A DNA stretch of 41,924 nt from Saccoglossus kowalevskii (taxonomy: Eukaryota > Hemichordata > Enteropneusta > Harrimaniidae): contig NW_003131863.1 of NCBI RefSeq assembly GCF_000003605.2, forward strand, positions 313,234-355,157, in the 5' to 3' direction. A model generated the notes under the pieces. That model worked only from the letters and a program-made list of their open reading frames with translations. It was not told where the DNA came from and did no database searches. Below, piece by piece: positions 1 through 10,633 of the stretch; the first letter of the stretch is position 1, and each line of letters starts with the position of its first letter. The position numbers and the translations under genes are program-made.

Positions 1-205
1 GTTCATCAGGGACCCATCGACAGTAGAAAAGTAGAAACTTGAGGCGAAAATAATGAAAAAAAACGGCTGTTACGGCCCGACCTGATTTCAGGTCGGTAAA
101 ATATGGTAACTCGCATAGGATGGAACTGTAGCTCCCTGGTTTCGCGTTAACACCACGACGAACAAAATAACCGACAGCGAAACCAAGCGAGCTACAGAAC
201 TGCAG

Positions 206-444
206 CTAATGGAAATCGTCTTTCCAATTTGATCCAGTGCGACGTTGTGAAAGGAGCGACTCTATCGTCTCATCTATGTCTAGTTTGTAAGAGAAAGATT
301 GATAGCGCAGAAAAATCCGCCAATAATGTAAAACAGTGGCGTGAAATTGTCAGTCATTCTAATATCTCCCAACCTGTGAACGAAAGTGTTAAGCGTGCTG
401 CCTTGAAATCGCCTGCCAAAACTAAAATGGCGCGTGTCACGTGA
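206..444 (+). CDS. Possible exon, half of a C2C2 zinc-binding domain
   Basis: An open frame follows a possible acceptor (ctgcag at 200-205) and ends in TGA at 442-444. It contains SSHLCLVCKRKI, then a basic helix-like stretch and a KRAALKSPAKTK-like tail. A CxxC followed by a charged helix resembles the second half of ZAD-like domains (two CxxC pairs), and the candidate exon at 7638 has the same organisation. The first CxxC would have to lie in an earlier exon outside the window. No start codon or donor is evident. It could equally be a chance open frame; the inference rests on the CxxC and the composition of the flanks. Confidence 0.25.
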
Positions 445-1464
445 CTTTGTTTACTAAAGATAGCGTGGGCGTTTGATTGACACTCAACTCATTAGTATTC
501 CACCAATCACAGCTACATCTACTTTCTGGATGTGCGCAGTCAAATTGTATAGGAGACAAGCTGGAGTCTCGTGTGGCGATAGCGATAACACCGGGACGAA
601 TGGTCTGGGGTATTGCGAATCATGTAAATCTTTTGATGTTTTCGTTATACAGTGTATATTTTCCCTGATAACTACATTCCGTTTAAGTAAATCCATGTGA
701 ACATGTTCCTGGCAAATTCGCCGTGAACTTAAAGGGCGGCAGTCGCCGTGTCGCGTCCTGTTAGATATGGGACTCATAGCGACGTATACAACGCGCGTGA
801 AATACATTGTTTATTTACATGAAATTCGAACACGCGCTTTAAAACCAAGTGAGATGAAATGTCAGTGAAAATTATATAGTTTTATAGTACACCATTGCGT
901 GTATATAATTATGAAATACAAAGCATCGTAACGTAAGAATACGCTTTTCGGGCGCCCTCTGGCGACGAATCGCTTGATTGACGTTAAAATTACGATAATG
1001 AGTGAAAGCAATAGTAATAGTCTACTTTCTCGGTGTTAGCGAGACTGGGCTACAGGAAGATGCTTGTTTTTGTCATAGCAGCAAATACAAACATGTCAAC
1101 ATGCTGATATTTGGTAAAGGGAAATTTTGTTTTTGTGACGTCGATTGGTAGGTCCACCGCGACGAGCACAGTATCACGCGCGCATGTTTACGTTGCATCA
1201 TATATGCGCGCGCATGAAAAACGCCGTATATTCGACTTCCGGGAAAGTGGTCAATACAAAACTGTGTTCGGTTGTGGTTGTTATTTAGAATATAGCAAAT
1301 CTACCAAAGACATTCTCTTTTTTCAACAGACGACTGCAGATCAACAAAATAACCGCGATGGGACGGTCTTCTCGTCAACCATCTATTCATGCCTGTGAAG
1401 CGCGTCGTCACAAGGCGCGATTTAAAACGAGATGTATTTACACCTCGTGAATGTTTGTACTTAC
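445..1464. other. Gene-free stretch
   Basis: Apart from the MITE end at 729 nothing convincing is visible. Open frames on both strands lack splice or family signals. The final CCxxDxCN exon expected for the Ly6 gene, which would lie here or to the left of the window, was searched for on the minus strand and not found. Confidence 0.5.
729..756 (+). repeat. Solo end of a TTAA-flanked MITE
   Basis: TTAA followed by AGGGCGGCAGTCGCC matches the terminal inverted repeat of the complete element at 31309-31617. No opposite end is visible nearby, so this is a truncated or diverged copy. Confidence 0.45.
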
Positions 1465-1624
1465 CTAATCCTGGCATGCAGTCTAAAATGTCACCACATT
1501 CATCGTTTTCCACACACCCACGAAAGTACAGCTCCAATTGATCGTCATCTTCGTCACCAATGACCACGTGACCAACCTGTTTAAATAAATACTCATTGAA
1601 ATATATATATATATATATGCGTGT

Positions 1625-1678
<54 letters not shown>

Positions 1679-1873
1679 GAGGAAGAGCAGTATGTGGCTA
1701 TATCAAGAAAAGATACCTGTCTGATCGTATACTATATTTACTCACCCCACACCTAGGATCGGTAAATCCAGTGCATGTCATCTCTGTACCGGTCACGTTA
1801 GCGTAACATGCATCGTCGGGGCTATCGCTGTAACAATAATAACATTCCAGCGCATAGAGTGGGCACGCCATTG
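1465..1873 (-). CDS. Ly6/uPAR-domain protein, two internal exons
   Basis: Two minus-strand exons join cleanly. Exon 1746-1873 follows an acceptor (gttaatttcag), enters in phase 1, and encodes ALECYYCYSDSPDDAC then EMTCTGFTDPRCG. It ends at a GTGAGT donor in phase 0. Exon 1465-1576 follows tatttaaacag, begins VGHVVIGDEDDDQLEL, contains RGCVENDECGDILDC, and ends at a GTAAGT donor in phase 1. The cysteine order (LxCYxC, C, TC, C, RGC, C, C) is that of the three-finger Ly6/uPAR fold, found in GPI-anchored or secreted cell-surface proteins. The signal-peptide exon upstream and the final exon with CCxxDxCN were not found, so the gene is incomplete as seen. The MACPLYA stretch before the first cysteine is probably the end of the signal peptide. 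Ligand and function cannot be inferred. Confidence 0.75.
1600..1618. repeat. (AT)n microsatellite
   Basis: Uninterrupted AT dinucleotide run lying in the intron of the Ly6-type gene. Confidence 0.95.
1627..1675. repeat. (AAT)n microsatellite
   Basis: About 16 uninterrupted AAT units, also within the Ly6-gene intron. It resembles the trinucleotide tails left by some LINEs, but no LINE sequence adjoins it. Confidence 0.95.
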
Positions 1874-2039
1874 CTGAAATTAACAAACAACACAGGTACA
1901 CGTAGTTTACTACGACGTCCCTGGAGATGACAGTGAACGTCCAACATCTCCATTCTATGTCGTAAGGTTCGCCCTTCAAATCAAGTTGGTTGTGGTTATA
2001 ATGGGAACCCTATTTTTACATGAGCCAAAGCATATATAC

Positions 2040-2150
2040 AAGACAACATTTGATACGTCGAAGAAAACTGTTAACAAAGAAGCTGCTCTCTGATTGGTGT
2101 GTCTGTTAGCGTTGGGTAGCCAATCAGACAAATCTCGTAAGTGGCTTTGC
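2040..2150 (-). repeat. Dispersed repeat with inverted CCAAT pair, copy 1
   Basis: On the minus strand, TGATTGGCTACCCAACGC is followed by CTAACA, CCAATCAGAGAGCAGC and TTTGTTAACAG. The same order recurs on the plus strand at 4826-4925. Both copies carry CCAAT boxes in opposite orientation. Confidence 0.6.
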
Positions 2151-3452
2151 ATCGACTTACATCATGGGCTGATTGGTTATGTTTCATAAATAAAGACTTA
2201 CCCAAGATAATCAGTATGACGTATTTCATTGTGATGGGACAAACTCGGATTCAGTACGGTAAACTAGAAAACGAAGAATACACGTGATTATAAATACCGG
2301 TACGTTCGATACACGTGGCTAAATGAGTTGTCCCGTGTATCGGGCGTCTCTAAGATGAGATACGTTCACAGAATATATATACTGGCCCCCAGCAGCCTTA
2401 CTTTTGATATTGTCCTCTACTTGGATGTAAATTGTAGTTGAAAAACCTTTATGTTAGGAAGCTTCCGTACGATACAGCCATCCGATTACACATTTCAATA
2501 TCTCTGTACTTAGAGTGTGGGGGTATTTTGAAAAGCAGTATTTATAATAGACTTGCATACAGTCTCATGTCTGCCGCCGCATAATATTTTATTTCATTGT
2601 AAAAACACAAAAAAACAACAAGATACTGTATGCAAATCTATATTTATATTTTAATACCAATATTGCTTTGAGCACACGCTAATTCCGGCGTTACCCGACA
2701 AAGTATCCACATTTTGGGAATGGAAACGCCTAAGACTGGCCACGCATCGCCCCAAAATAAATAAGAAGTTATCTAGCAGTCTCCACATTTAGCTTTGGTT
2801 CTTTGTTGAAAACGAGTAAAATATCGCCAATCGGAACAGATACAATGATTCAGACCATCAGATGTTTCTCGTAATAGTCCTTACCCCCTACTAATAAAAC
2901 TTAAGGAATTATAAAACTGGTACATGGGATAAAAATGACATACTGGGAAATAACACCGACGTTTTAAACCACTCCAAACTACGGTTGAAATAGAAAAATG
3001 CTGTCATTGAGAGGAAGTTAAAAATCGTACCTTTGAGTCGCTGATAGTTGTTACTCCCCGGGCTACGGTAGTGAAGTGATGGAAGTTATTTGCAAACAAC
3101 GTTTATATAAACGATATTTGTTAACAATAAAGACAGTTGTCATGTAGATGATTTGATTCTGATTTGAATATTATCATGACTACAGAGATTACAAACAATC
3201 TACGTTTTGTCGAAAATAAGTGGTTACGAAGGTTACCCAGAGGACACCAAGCCATGTCATGTCCTAACGAATTCTACACTGACCTATCGTTGAACTGTTG
3301 TTTGGTCACTGCTTAATTACGTTTTGTATATGCTTCTTTCCGTCCATTGTATACAAATAATTTCAATTGAAGTAAAGTATAAAACGAAGTTGAATTTTGT
3401 GGGCGGATTTCGTTTGTTTGGTAAATTATGTTTTGACCGGGCTGACTGAAAC
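2151..3452. other. Gene-free stretch
   Basis: AT-rich, no supported exon. A 9-bp inverted pair (CGATACACG at about 2307 and CGTGTATCG at about 2334) is the only structure noticed; it lacks flanking duplications. Confidence 0.5.
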
Positions 3453-3686
3453 ATGGCACCTGTCGTTCACGTATACACACCACCATGTGTTATCGAAGAT
3501 TCGGTAGCCCTATTGGGGACAGGTCTTTTATTACCAATGGGGAAGGAGCCGGGGGGGGGGTTGTTGGGGGAAGGTCGTTCGTTCTCATGCCCATGTTTTA
3601 GAGAGGTTGGCATTGTAATGCCTGTCTTCAGGCAGAATCATGCTTTTTTAATTCCCAAGATAAAAGGGTATACAATTCTTGCTTGA
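3453..3686 (+). CDS. Weak open frame, 77 codons
   Basis: An ATG in a reasonable context (gaaacATGGC) opens a 77-codon frame, MAPVVHVYTPPCVIED onward, interrupted by a poly-G run that encodes several glycines. No family resemblance, no donor and no coding-like neighbour. It is listed as a possibility only. Confidence 0.12.
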   Translation: MAPVVHVYTPPCVIEDSVALLGTGLLLPMGKEPGGGLLGEGRSFSCPCFREVGIVMPVFRQNHAFLIPKIKGYTILA

Positions 3687-4825
3687 CATTAATATATTGC
3701 TTTATTAGCCAGCACTTATGCTCAACAACACTATTGTGCCTACGTATGGAAATTTATGATGGTAATGTTGACGATGAAGGGAATGAGGAGAGGATGGTGA
3801 TGAAGATAACCTATTATCGACAAGATTGGGTAGAATCACCAATAAAAATCGTTCACTATGTGTCTTTAAGGTAGTTAATCTTAACGTTCAGTACACACGT
3901 TTCTAAAAGGTTCCATACACCATCTATATGTAGATTTCAATGCAGTATGAGACTGGAAGTGCACACAATGACAACGATATTGTAATCACACGGAGACAGA
4001 GAAAGTATCACCATATCATAAAAGAAAATTAACGCAAGTTTGCTTGAAACTTTGTTTGAATCTCAAAATGAATATGACCTGCGTTTATAACTCAGTATGT
4101 GTGATCCTGACACCAAGTCCTGTTCTTCTGCAAGAAAATATGACGCAGGGCAATAATAACTACCATGATGCAACATTTTAATTATCTGTGCAAACCGGTT
4201 CCTGACACGTATCTAAATATAGCAAAGTTGAGAACCAAAATGGCAACCAGTCGGGTATATTTTATCAAAAATTTTAAAAAAAATGATGTACATATGCAAG
4301 TTATTATAAATGGTCATTTTGTTTGAACATGACCCGTTAACGCACATCTGAGAAATGGCTCTAGGCGAACGAACGGACGCTGACGGAGCCCAAATCAGTA
4401 GTCCATGATTTCGGAGACGGAACTGACTAACACTGATTATGTTTCAGCTTGATATTGGGCAGGCTCACCAATGTTTACTACTTTGAATGAAGGGTCATAA
4501 TTTCAGACCGACTTGAAATCTCTCCGCTCCTGGTAAAAAACAAACGCCCGCCCCCTGTTTACGATAAAATACCCTAGTTAAATTCACACAGGCGAACATA
4601 TTTTGTGTTTGTTTCTTTTTTTTTGAATGAACGAGTATCAATGTATCTGTGCATGTGCAATCCAATTCAACCATTGAGATCAGATCGACTGGTTTTACGA
4701 TTAGTCTTATTGCGTTGATCTTAGCAACGCAATTTCAAACACCTTCAATGTACAAAAAAATTTATTCATTGTTAATGCTTCTCTGTTTAGCAGCAATACG
4801 TTATTGACTCACGCGAAAATTGTGC
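3687..4825. other. Gene-free stretch
   Basis: No supported gene, RNA or repeat was seen; AT-rich sequence with short homopolymer runs. Confidence 0.5.
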
Positions 4826-4925
4826 CTGTGTGATTGGCTACCCAACCCTAACAACTGTCTGGCCAATCAGCGACAAGCTCGTTTGTTGACATTTTTTTTT
4901 TCGACGAAACGAATTCTGCTTGTAT
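4826..4925 (+). repeat. Dispersed repeat with inverted CCAAT pair, copy 2
   Basis: Contains TGATTGGCTACCCAACCC, then CCAATCAGCGACAAGC and TTTTTTTTTCGACGAA. It is the inverted counterpart of 2040-2150. No clear target-site duplication was seen. Confidence 0.6.
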
Positions 4926-5389
4926 GCTAGGCTTGTACATGGCACAACCTACTCGTATGTTTTATTTAATTAATATATTATTTACGTTGTCGTGTAAGCG
5001 ACATTATTCCTATTTGGGATTCTTTACTCCATGCAGTAGCTGTATAGTCTGGCATTCTGCACTAATTACCTATATTATTTCTAAAATAAAATGCCGAATG
5101 TGTACCATGAATACATTGCCGTTTTGTTGAGTAAAATATCTCAAAATAGTATCAGTCCTTATCGAAAATATTAAGAAAAAAAATGAAAAAGGGAAATAGT
5201 GAGAAAACCTCGTGAATGAACATCAACTTTTGAAAGTTTATGAATTTTTCCTAAAATATAGAAAACATGTTTAATAATAATAACACATAACTTGTCAAAA
5301 CCTTAGGTAAACAAGCCCAGACGACAGACTGACTATCGATCCACCCACCACCCCATCCCTGGAATTCGAAATTCAACTGTAGAACCGCG

Positions 5390-5430
5390 AGTGGACCATA
5401 GACCCTCTGTTAGAGGGTCTATGAGTGGAC
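5390..5430. mobile_element. Miniature palindromic insertion P1
   Basis: A 27-bp near-perfect palindrome at 5397-5423 (CATAGACCCTCT, GTT, AGAGGGTCTATG) lies between direct repeats AGTGGAC (5390-5396 and 5424-5430). The palindrome and flanking duplication are read directly; mobile origin is inferred from the same arrangement at P2 and P3 with different flanks. Confidence 0.7.
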
Positions 5431-6312
5431 CCATTAGTAAATTGACTGTCATTGCAATACAAGATATTAAACATACCATTAGTTGGATTTTGAGAGGTAA
5501 ACATAGTTGTTGACATTTCTCTGACCCCTATCTGGTCATGTACAATTGCGTACTAGTATATACACAGAATAGTAGTCGAATTATTGTGTGAGAAGTACCT
5601 GTCAATGTCACGTTAACGTCATGGAGTTTAACGAGGTTGTCGGGTATTGCCAATGGCAACTATTCACCTTGCACTGAAGAGAGGGACGGGTGTGGTTATA
5701 TAAGCTGGTAATTTGACTATGATATAGAAAAGATAACCTGTACTGAGCCCGTGTATGTTGAGATTATTCGGGACAGTTTAAAATCTGATGTCATTTTCGT
5801 TTTGTTATCAAACGACAGTAATGACCTTCGCTTTCAGTACCAGTAGTATTGTCTAGTACATCACGTTCCAACTTGTCTTCAACTTTCTTTCAATCATACT
5901 AGGCGAGCAATTCTGGTATAGATTACTCATAAATAAAAGATCCTAAAGTAGGCCAACATAAAATCATTTGCAAATACTAGCTGCTGACTCTGCTAAAACA
6001 TGTATTTTTTGTTGTTTTTTTTTGTCAATGATTGATTCACTAATTTCACACAATTAAATCTTATGACGTATTTGCGGTGATGCGTTAATTAATCGTAACC
6101 ACAGTCGCTTCCCGAGCATCTTGAAGCAGAACAAGAAACGAATAGCCGTGTGTATGTGATCGATCCTGACATGACCTGGATATACACTGGCACGCCCGTA
6201 CGACAGAATCCACAAGTCCCCATTTTCGGACCGCGGTCACGGTTTCGGACGTGCTCTTGTCTGATTTGCATATCAATGGCAAGTTTTCCTAATTTAAATG
6301 ACTACACAATCC
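5431..6312. other. Gene-free stretch
   Basis: No exon, RNA gene or repeat could be supported. Confidence 0.5.
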
Positions 6313-6358
6313 ATTATACCATAGACCCTCTAACAGATTAGAGGGTCTATGATTATAC
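6313..6358. mobile_element. Miniature palindromic insertion P2
   Basis: A 32-bp hairpin at 6320-6351 has arms CATAGACCCTCTAA and TTAGAGGGTCTATG around the loop CAGA. It lies between direct repeats ATTATAC (6313-6319 and 6352-6358). The outer 12 bp of each arm match P1; only centre and flanks differ. Confidence 0.7.
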
Positions 6359-7030
6359 CTTGCATATCACAATTTCAATGATCTCTGCATTTGCTACGAT
6401 TATTCATTATAATTCATGTAAAATACACAGGCAATCAAACAAAGGCTTTCGTTAGGTTAGACAGAATGTTATACATGTTCCACTGAAAATAATGATCTGA
6501 TATTTTTACAAAATGACGAAGGAAATGCATGGATTAAAAAAGCAGAAGCCTCGTTCAAAATAGGTGCTATTATTGGACATTGTATGTTTTATTATACACA
6601 ATTAATCAATGAAGTGTCACGTGACTTATGAAATCCACCAATGATTGATGCACTGTTTACCAAACGAGTCCATTATTTGAACATTAAAAAAAATATAATC
6701 TTGTTCAACTTGTTTTGAAGCGTGTTTGCATTCGTGTAGCTCTTCATTCGAGCCTGGTCACGAGTCTGGGGAACGCGATGAACAAAGCTGAGATGGTGAA
6801 CATGTGTTTATGGTTTATATATATATGGTGGCTTTACGTTAATTAATATTGATGAAAAACCACGGCAATACATTTGCATAGATTAATCTGGTGATCGATT
6901 TTCGATACCAGAGTCGGAAGTGTCTTGTGCAATAGCGATGTTATTAAACTGGGTTCGCAAAACAAGCATTCACACATGGCCGCGAGACATTATGAATCAT
7001 ACTAGTCACATCCGGGTCAGTGTAAAATAA

Positions 7031-7268
7031 TGGTTTTGTATTACTGGACGAAGCGTACTCGACCGTCAACGACGAGTTTACTGCGTGGACGTTCTCAATT
7101 CGGCGATCTCCGACCTCAAAACAAACTTGAAAGGAACTGAACGTTCAGTTTTACCAATGAAAAAAACACATAAAAGAGCGCCCGAGTCAAATTCACTGTC
7201 CATTGTTTTAGTTCCGCAGTGTTTTTTGAACAATCCGGAAAAAAGACAATTTCATTCGAATTTTAAAG
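7031..7268 (+). CDS. Candidate exon of unknown protein
   Basis: An open frame runs from just after a TAA at 7028 to a good donor (TTTAAAG|GTAAGG at 7268/7269), in phase 1. It encodes SAISDLKTNLKGTERSV then MKKTHKRAPESNSLSIVL. The charged helix and basic Ser/Pro-rich linker resemble what follows the CxxC in the frame at 206-444. There is no in-frame ATG near the start. An ATG at 7030 in another frame opens only 36 codons. It could be an upstream exon of the 7638 gene or chance. Confidence 0.28.
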
Positions 7269-7552
7269 GTAAGGTGTTTATCACTGTCACGTCTGTCTTA
7301 CTGGGAATATGCGTTGTTCTTAAAAATGCAGAGTTTTGTGTAATTTGCTGTATAATGACAATATTTTCACCTGCTGGTGGCGCACGCATTGTAGTCGAGT
7401 GAGACATGGCGTGAAAGTAAGGAAAAGCGAAGTGAATATATCACGCGCGGAATCGCACGGTTCCGCTAAACGGTTTCATAACCGGCCCACGAACCCGTGC
7501 GTGATCGTGTTAGGAAAAGCTGTATTTCACTGCAGTTAAATTGAGTCATTTG

Positions 7553-7584
7553 ATTGGGCGCGCCAAGGAGCTGGCGTCACCAAT
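7553..7584. promoter_or_regulatory. Inverted CCAAT-box pair
   Basis: ATTGG at 7553-7557 and CCAAT at 7580-7584 lie 54-85 bases before the ATG at 7638, in CG-richer sequence. This is where NF-Y sites sit in TATA-less promoters. Function is inferred from position. Confidence 0.35.
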
Positions 7585-7637
7585 CAGCGTTACTGTATCA
7601 TAAATGTGAACGTCTGGGGTCACCACAGATAAAAACA

Positions 7638-7827
7638 ATGGCGGCATGTAGGCTTTGCGCTGATTCACCGGGAGTCAGTGACACGTTTCCAAAAAAAATT
7701 ATTCCAACGTTGAAAATTGTTTGTAGACAAGTGAATGAAGACTATGGAATGTTTACATATTTGTGCAAACCGTGTTTTAGTAAACTGACAAAACAAATAA
7801 CATATCGACTTTCCCTTAGGTACAGCA
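7638..7827 (+). CDS. Candidate first exon, C2C2 (ZAD-like) zinc domain
   Basis: ATG at 7638 in a good context (aaacaATGGC) starts MAACRLCADSPGVSDTF, and YLCKPCFSKLTKQ follows about 40 residues later. Two CxxC pairs at that spacing, the second followed by a helix, are the layout of zinc-associated (ZAD-like) N-terminal domains of DNA-binding proteins. The exon most likely ends at GTAAGT (7828, phase 1); GT at 7820 (phase 2) is the alternative. Read through, the frame continues to a TAA at 7941. An inverted CCAAT pair lies just upstream. No downstream exon was recognised. The motif is seen; zinc binding and nuclear function are inference. Confidence 0.42.
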
Positions 7828-7944
7828 GTAAGTTTTTTAAGCCCGCGATTATACATGCATCTATCACATTAGCTGTACGCAGTCTGGTTGGTTATATAAA
7901 CCGAGTAGCAATGGACAAAACGTTAACTGGGAAAATGGAGTAAC

Positions 7945-8560
7945 GCCAACACCGAACAGTTTTTGGTTTAGAATCACCGATGGCTACAGGCGTGAGGGGA
8001 TTCGGGAAAATACATTTCAATTCATTATATATTTCTGATTCAAATATTTTATTGCTTAAAACGATATTGATAATTAAATATCACTCACTGGACTTGCATT
8101 ATTAAGATTTAAGTTCTTGAACAAGTTTTGAATTAAGTACTAACAGTCATTCAGCTACACGTAGTTCGCGGATACTTCCTCATACGATTCTTTACAGCAA
8201 GTATATATGCCTGCCATTTTTGAACGTTATACAACAACTTACATTATTTATGTATCTTTTTGGTAATACACATTTACTCGTTAATTATACGACTTTTTTT
8301 GTTGTATGTTATAATTACTGTGCAATAGTGCAAATTGGTAGATGGCGAAACTCACCGTTTGATATAATTTGCTGACTTCCCAAACTAGTAATGATTTTTG
8401 TTACCATGTTCATCGGGGGGAAACTAAATTTTAAAATGCGTCTTTTCAATATTCAGATTGCGTTTTGCGTGAAATAGCTTTTTACGTGAAAGTGTTGCGA
8501 TGATAAATACCTCATTAAAACACGTCTTCGGTTGGGACACTATTCCACGTGTCGTAATCA
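7945..8560. other. Gene-free stretch
   Basis: AT-rich, no supported feature; probably intronic if the 7638 exon is real. Confidence 0.4.
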
Positions 8561-8569
8561 AACACATTT

Positions 8570-8925
8570 CAAATTGTGTGTCCAGTGAAATCACTTTTAA
8601 AAGTGATGTGATAGTAAGCACTTTTCAATACGTGTTTCTGTTTATGCAAAACATTCCCGAAATGCTGCAATCAAAAACACTTATTACAAGGGGTTTTATC
8701 ATAGGCACTTTTCGTAATTATGCAGAGGTGTTTTTAAAGTTGGAACAAGCATGTAAACACTTTAAATGTTTTACCCCAAAACAGAGAACATTTTTGTCTT
8801 AAAACATTGTAATATAACCATTTGCGATTTTGAGAAAAACACTTAATGTGTTTAATTATAGGACTTAAAGTGATGTTAAAGTGGAGACAACAATGTGTCA
8901 TATTTCAAAACACTTAGATTTACAG
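8570..8925. promoter_or_regulatory. Cluster of CACTT/AAGTG motifs
   Basis: About ten CACTT(A/T) or (T/A)AAGTG motifs lie within 350 bp, including the perfect 18-bp palindrome ATCACTTTTAAAAGTGAT near 8590. AAGTG preceded by T or A is the core site of NK-2 class homeodomains. The density is seen; enhancer function is inference, and a decayed tandem repeat is an alternative. Confidence 0.3.
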
Positions 8926-10532
8926 TATATATGCACTCGTGTGTTGTAAACCTGATGGCGTTCTTCGCTTTCTTGTACTTGTATTGTTGTTGCTATTAAT
9001 TTACTGCTTATTTTTTTTGTTAGGTGCAGAAAAAACTACTTGACCGATTCGACATTGTATTCGGTACCAATATCTCATTCTACACATTTCTCTAAGTCTG
9101 TGTCAGACGAAAAAGGTCGGTTACCATTTGGAATTTACCGAAATTGTGAAGCCATTTTAAAGTACCTTCACCGCCAAGTAAATTGAGTTCAAATATTGAC
9201 GATATACATAGGAGATGCCTACATTCTAAATATTTTAACTGGATCCGGTTTTTTCGACCACTAATTAGAAATTGAATTATAAAAAAAGTTAAAATTTGGA
9301 AAGTGTTGTACCTAGAGAACTTTATTACTTAATTGGCTGATATTTAGTGTAAGTCTACCAACAAGTAGGGTTGTCATATTGTGAGAAGGATTAGACTAAA
9401 AGTTTCAAATAAAATATTTTTAGAATAAATATAATTCGTACAAATTATGAAAGAATAAATATAAACTGCAACATACCAGGTATGATACAATACAGTTAAA
9501 TAAACCGTGTAACGTATTAGTTACGAGAGAATAGGTACAAATAAACTGTAACATACCAGGTACGAGTTTTACATTGATGAATGTTGACCAGTGGCAGTGC
9601 GATGCTGCACTCGAGGTTTAAGTGTTTATGGCGTTATGGTTTTTTAAATTTATTTACAATGACCGAGGTCCCCCTAGTGATAATCCATGAACATGATATA
9701 CCAAGATGGAGTTACAGCGTGACTGTGCGATCAACTGCAGACATTAGCTGCGACAACACAACCTCTTCCGCACTTTGTTGCAAACAAATCCCAGTGTATA
9801 ATGAATGGGCAATACATTAATAATTGTCTCTTCAGCTTATGATTCGTTATTTGGCATTCCAGACACAAATATTCAGCAATAGTGGTGGAGAGGGGTCTTA
9901 TGTACGAACTTACCAATTATTCCTGTCTATCAAAAATTCACCGAAAACCACTAATGATATGCATGTACAAGTAATTTATGGCATGATAAAACTACACAAC
10001 ACTCCGTTCACCTCGCTAATCTAAGCTACATTTTAGAAGAGTTTTAGCACACAGCTGAAGCAGAATTCGAACACCAATGCGTGACTGAATTTATTGCAGT
10101 GAAAACGATGACTTGGATGTTTATGGCGCAACTTTCCGGTTATTGAAAATAAAGACGTTTAGTCAGTCGATACTAAATTATGGTTTCCCGATACGTTCCT
10201 TAGTTCAAAAACGATTTTCACGTTGATGCACAGGTGACGTAGCTGGCGACAGTAATTTTATGTATCTTTCATATCATAGACGTATTTGGAACGGTGGAAC
10301 GGGCTGAGTGATCAGCGAATAATTCACTGGCTAGCAAGTACACATTGAAACCCACTATAGGTGTACTAGTCTACAAGTAAACCGAGCCAGGTTAGATCGT
10401 ACTAAATGCATACAAAAAAGCACGCCTTAAAGAAGTTTTGATTCAAAACGAAAACGTTCGAAAATGCAAGGACGTGTCAGCCAAAAAGTTTATAAATAAT
10501 GAAATGTAGACATTGTATTTCAGCCCATATAT
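8926..10532. other. Gene-free stretch with a small direct repeat
   Basis: A repeat of the form AACATACCAGGTA occurs near 9470 and 9550, within similar AT-rich context. No exon could be supported. Confidence 0.45.
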
Positions 10533-10538
10533 TTTAAT
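10533..10538 (-). terminator. Possible poly(A) signal
   Basis: ATTAAA on the minus strand lies about 95 bases beyond the stop at 10634. This suits the 3' end of the heptad/cysteine-repeat gene. Confidence 0.3.
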
Positions 10539-10633
10539 ACAACAAATGGTACGTGTAATTAATATGTTACATTACCCGAGAGTCAATAGTAATCTCGTTG
10601 CGGTTACATTGTCCAGGAACTAAACGGCACTAG

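Noticed and set aside
2303-2342. Inverted pair CGATACACG / CGTGTATCG
   Set aside because: Loop of about 18 bp, ends unlike the palindromic insertion family, no flanking duplication.
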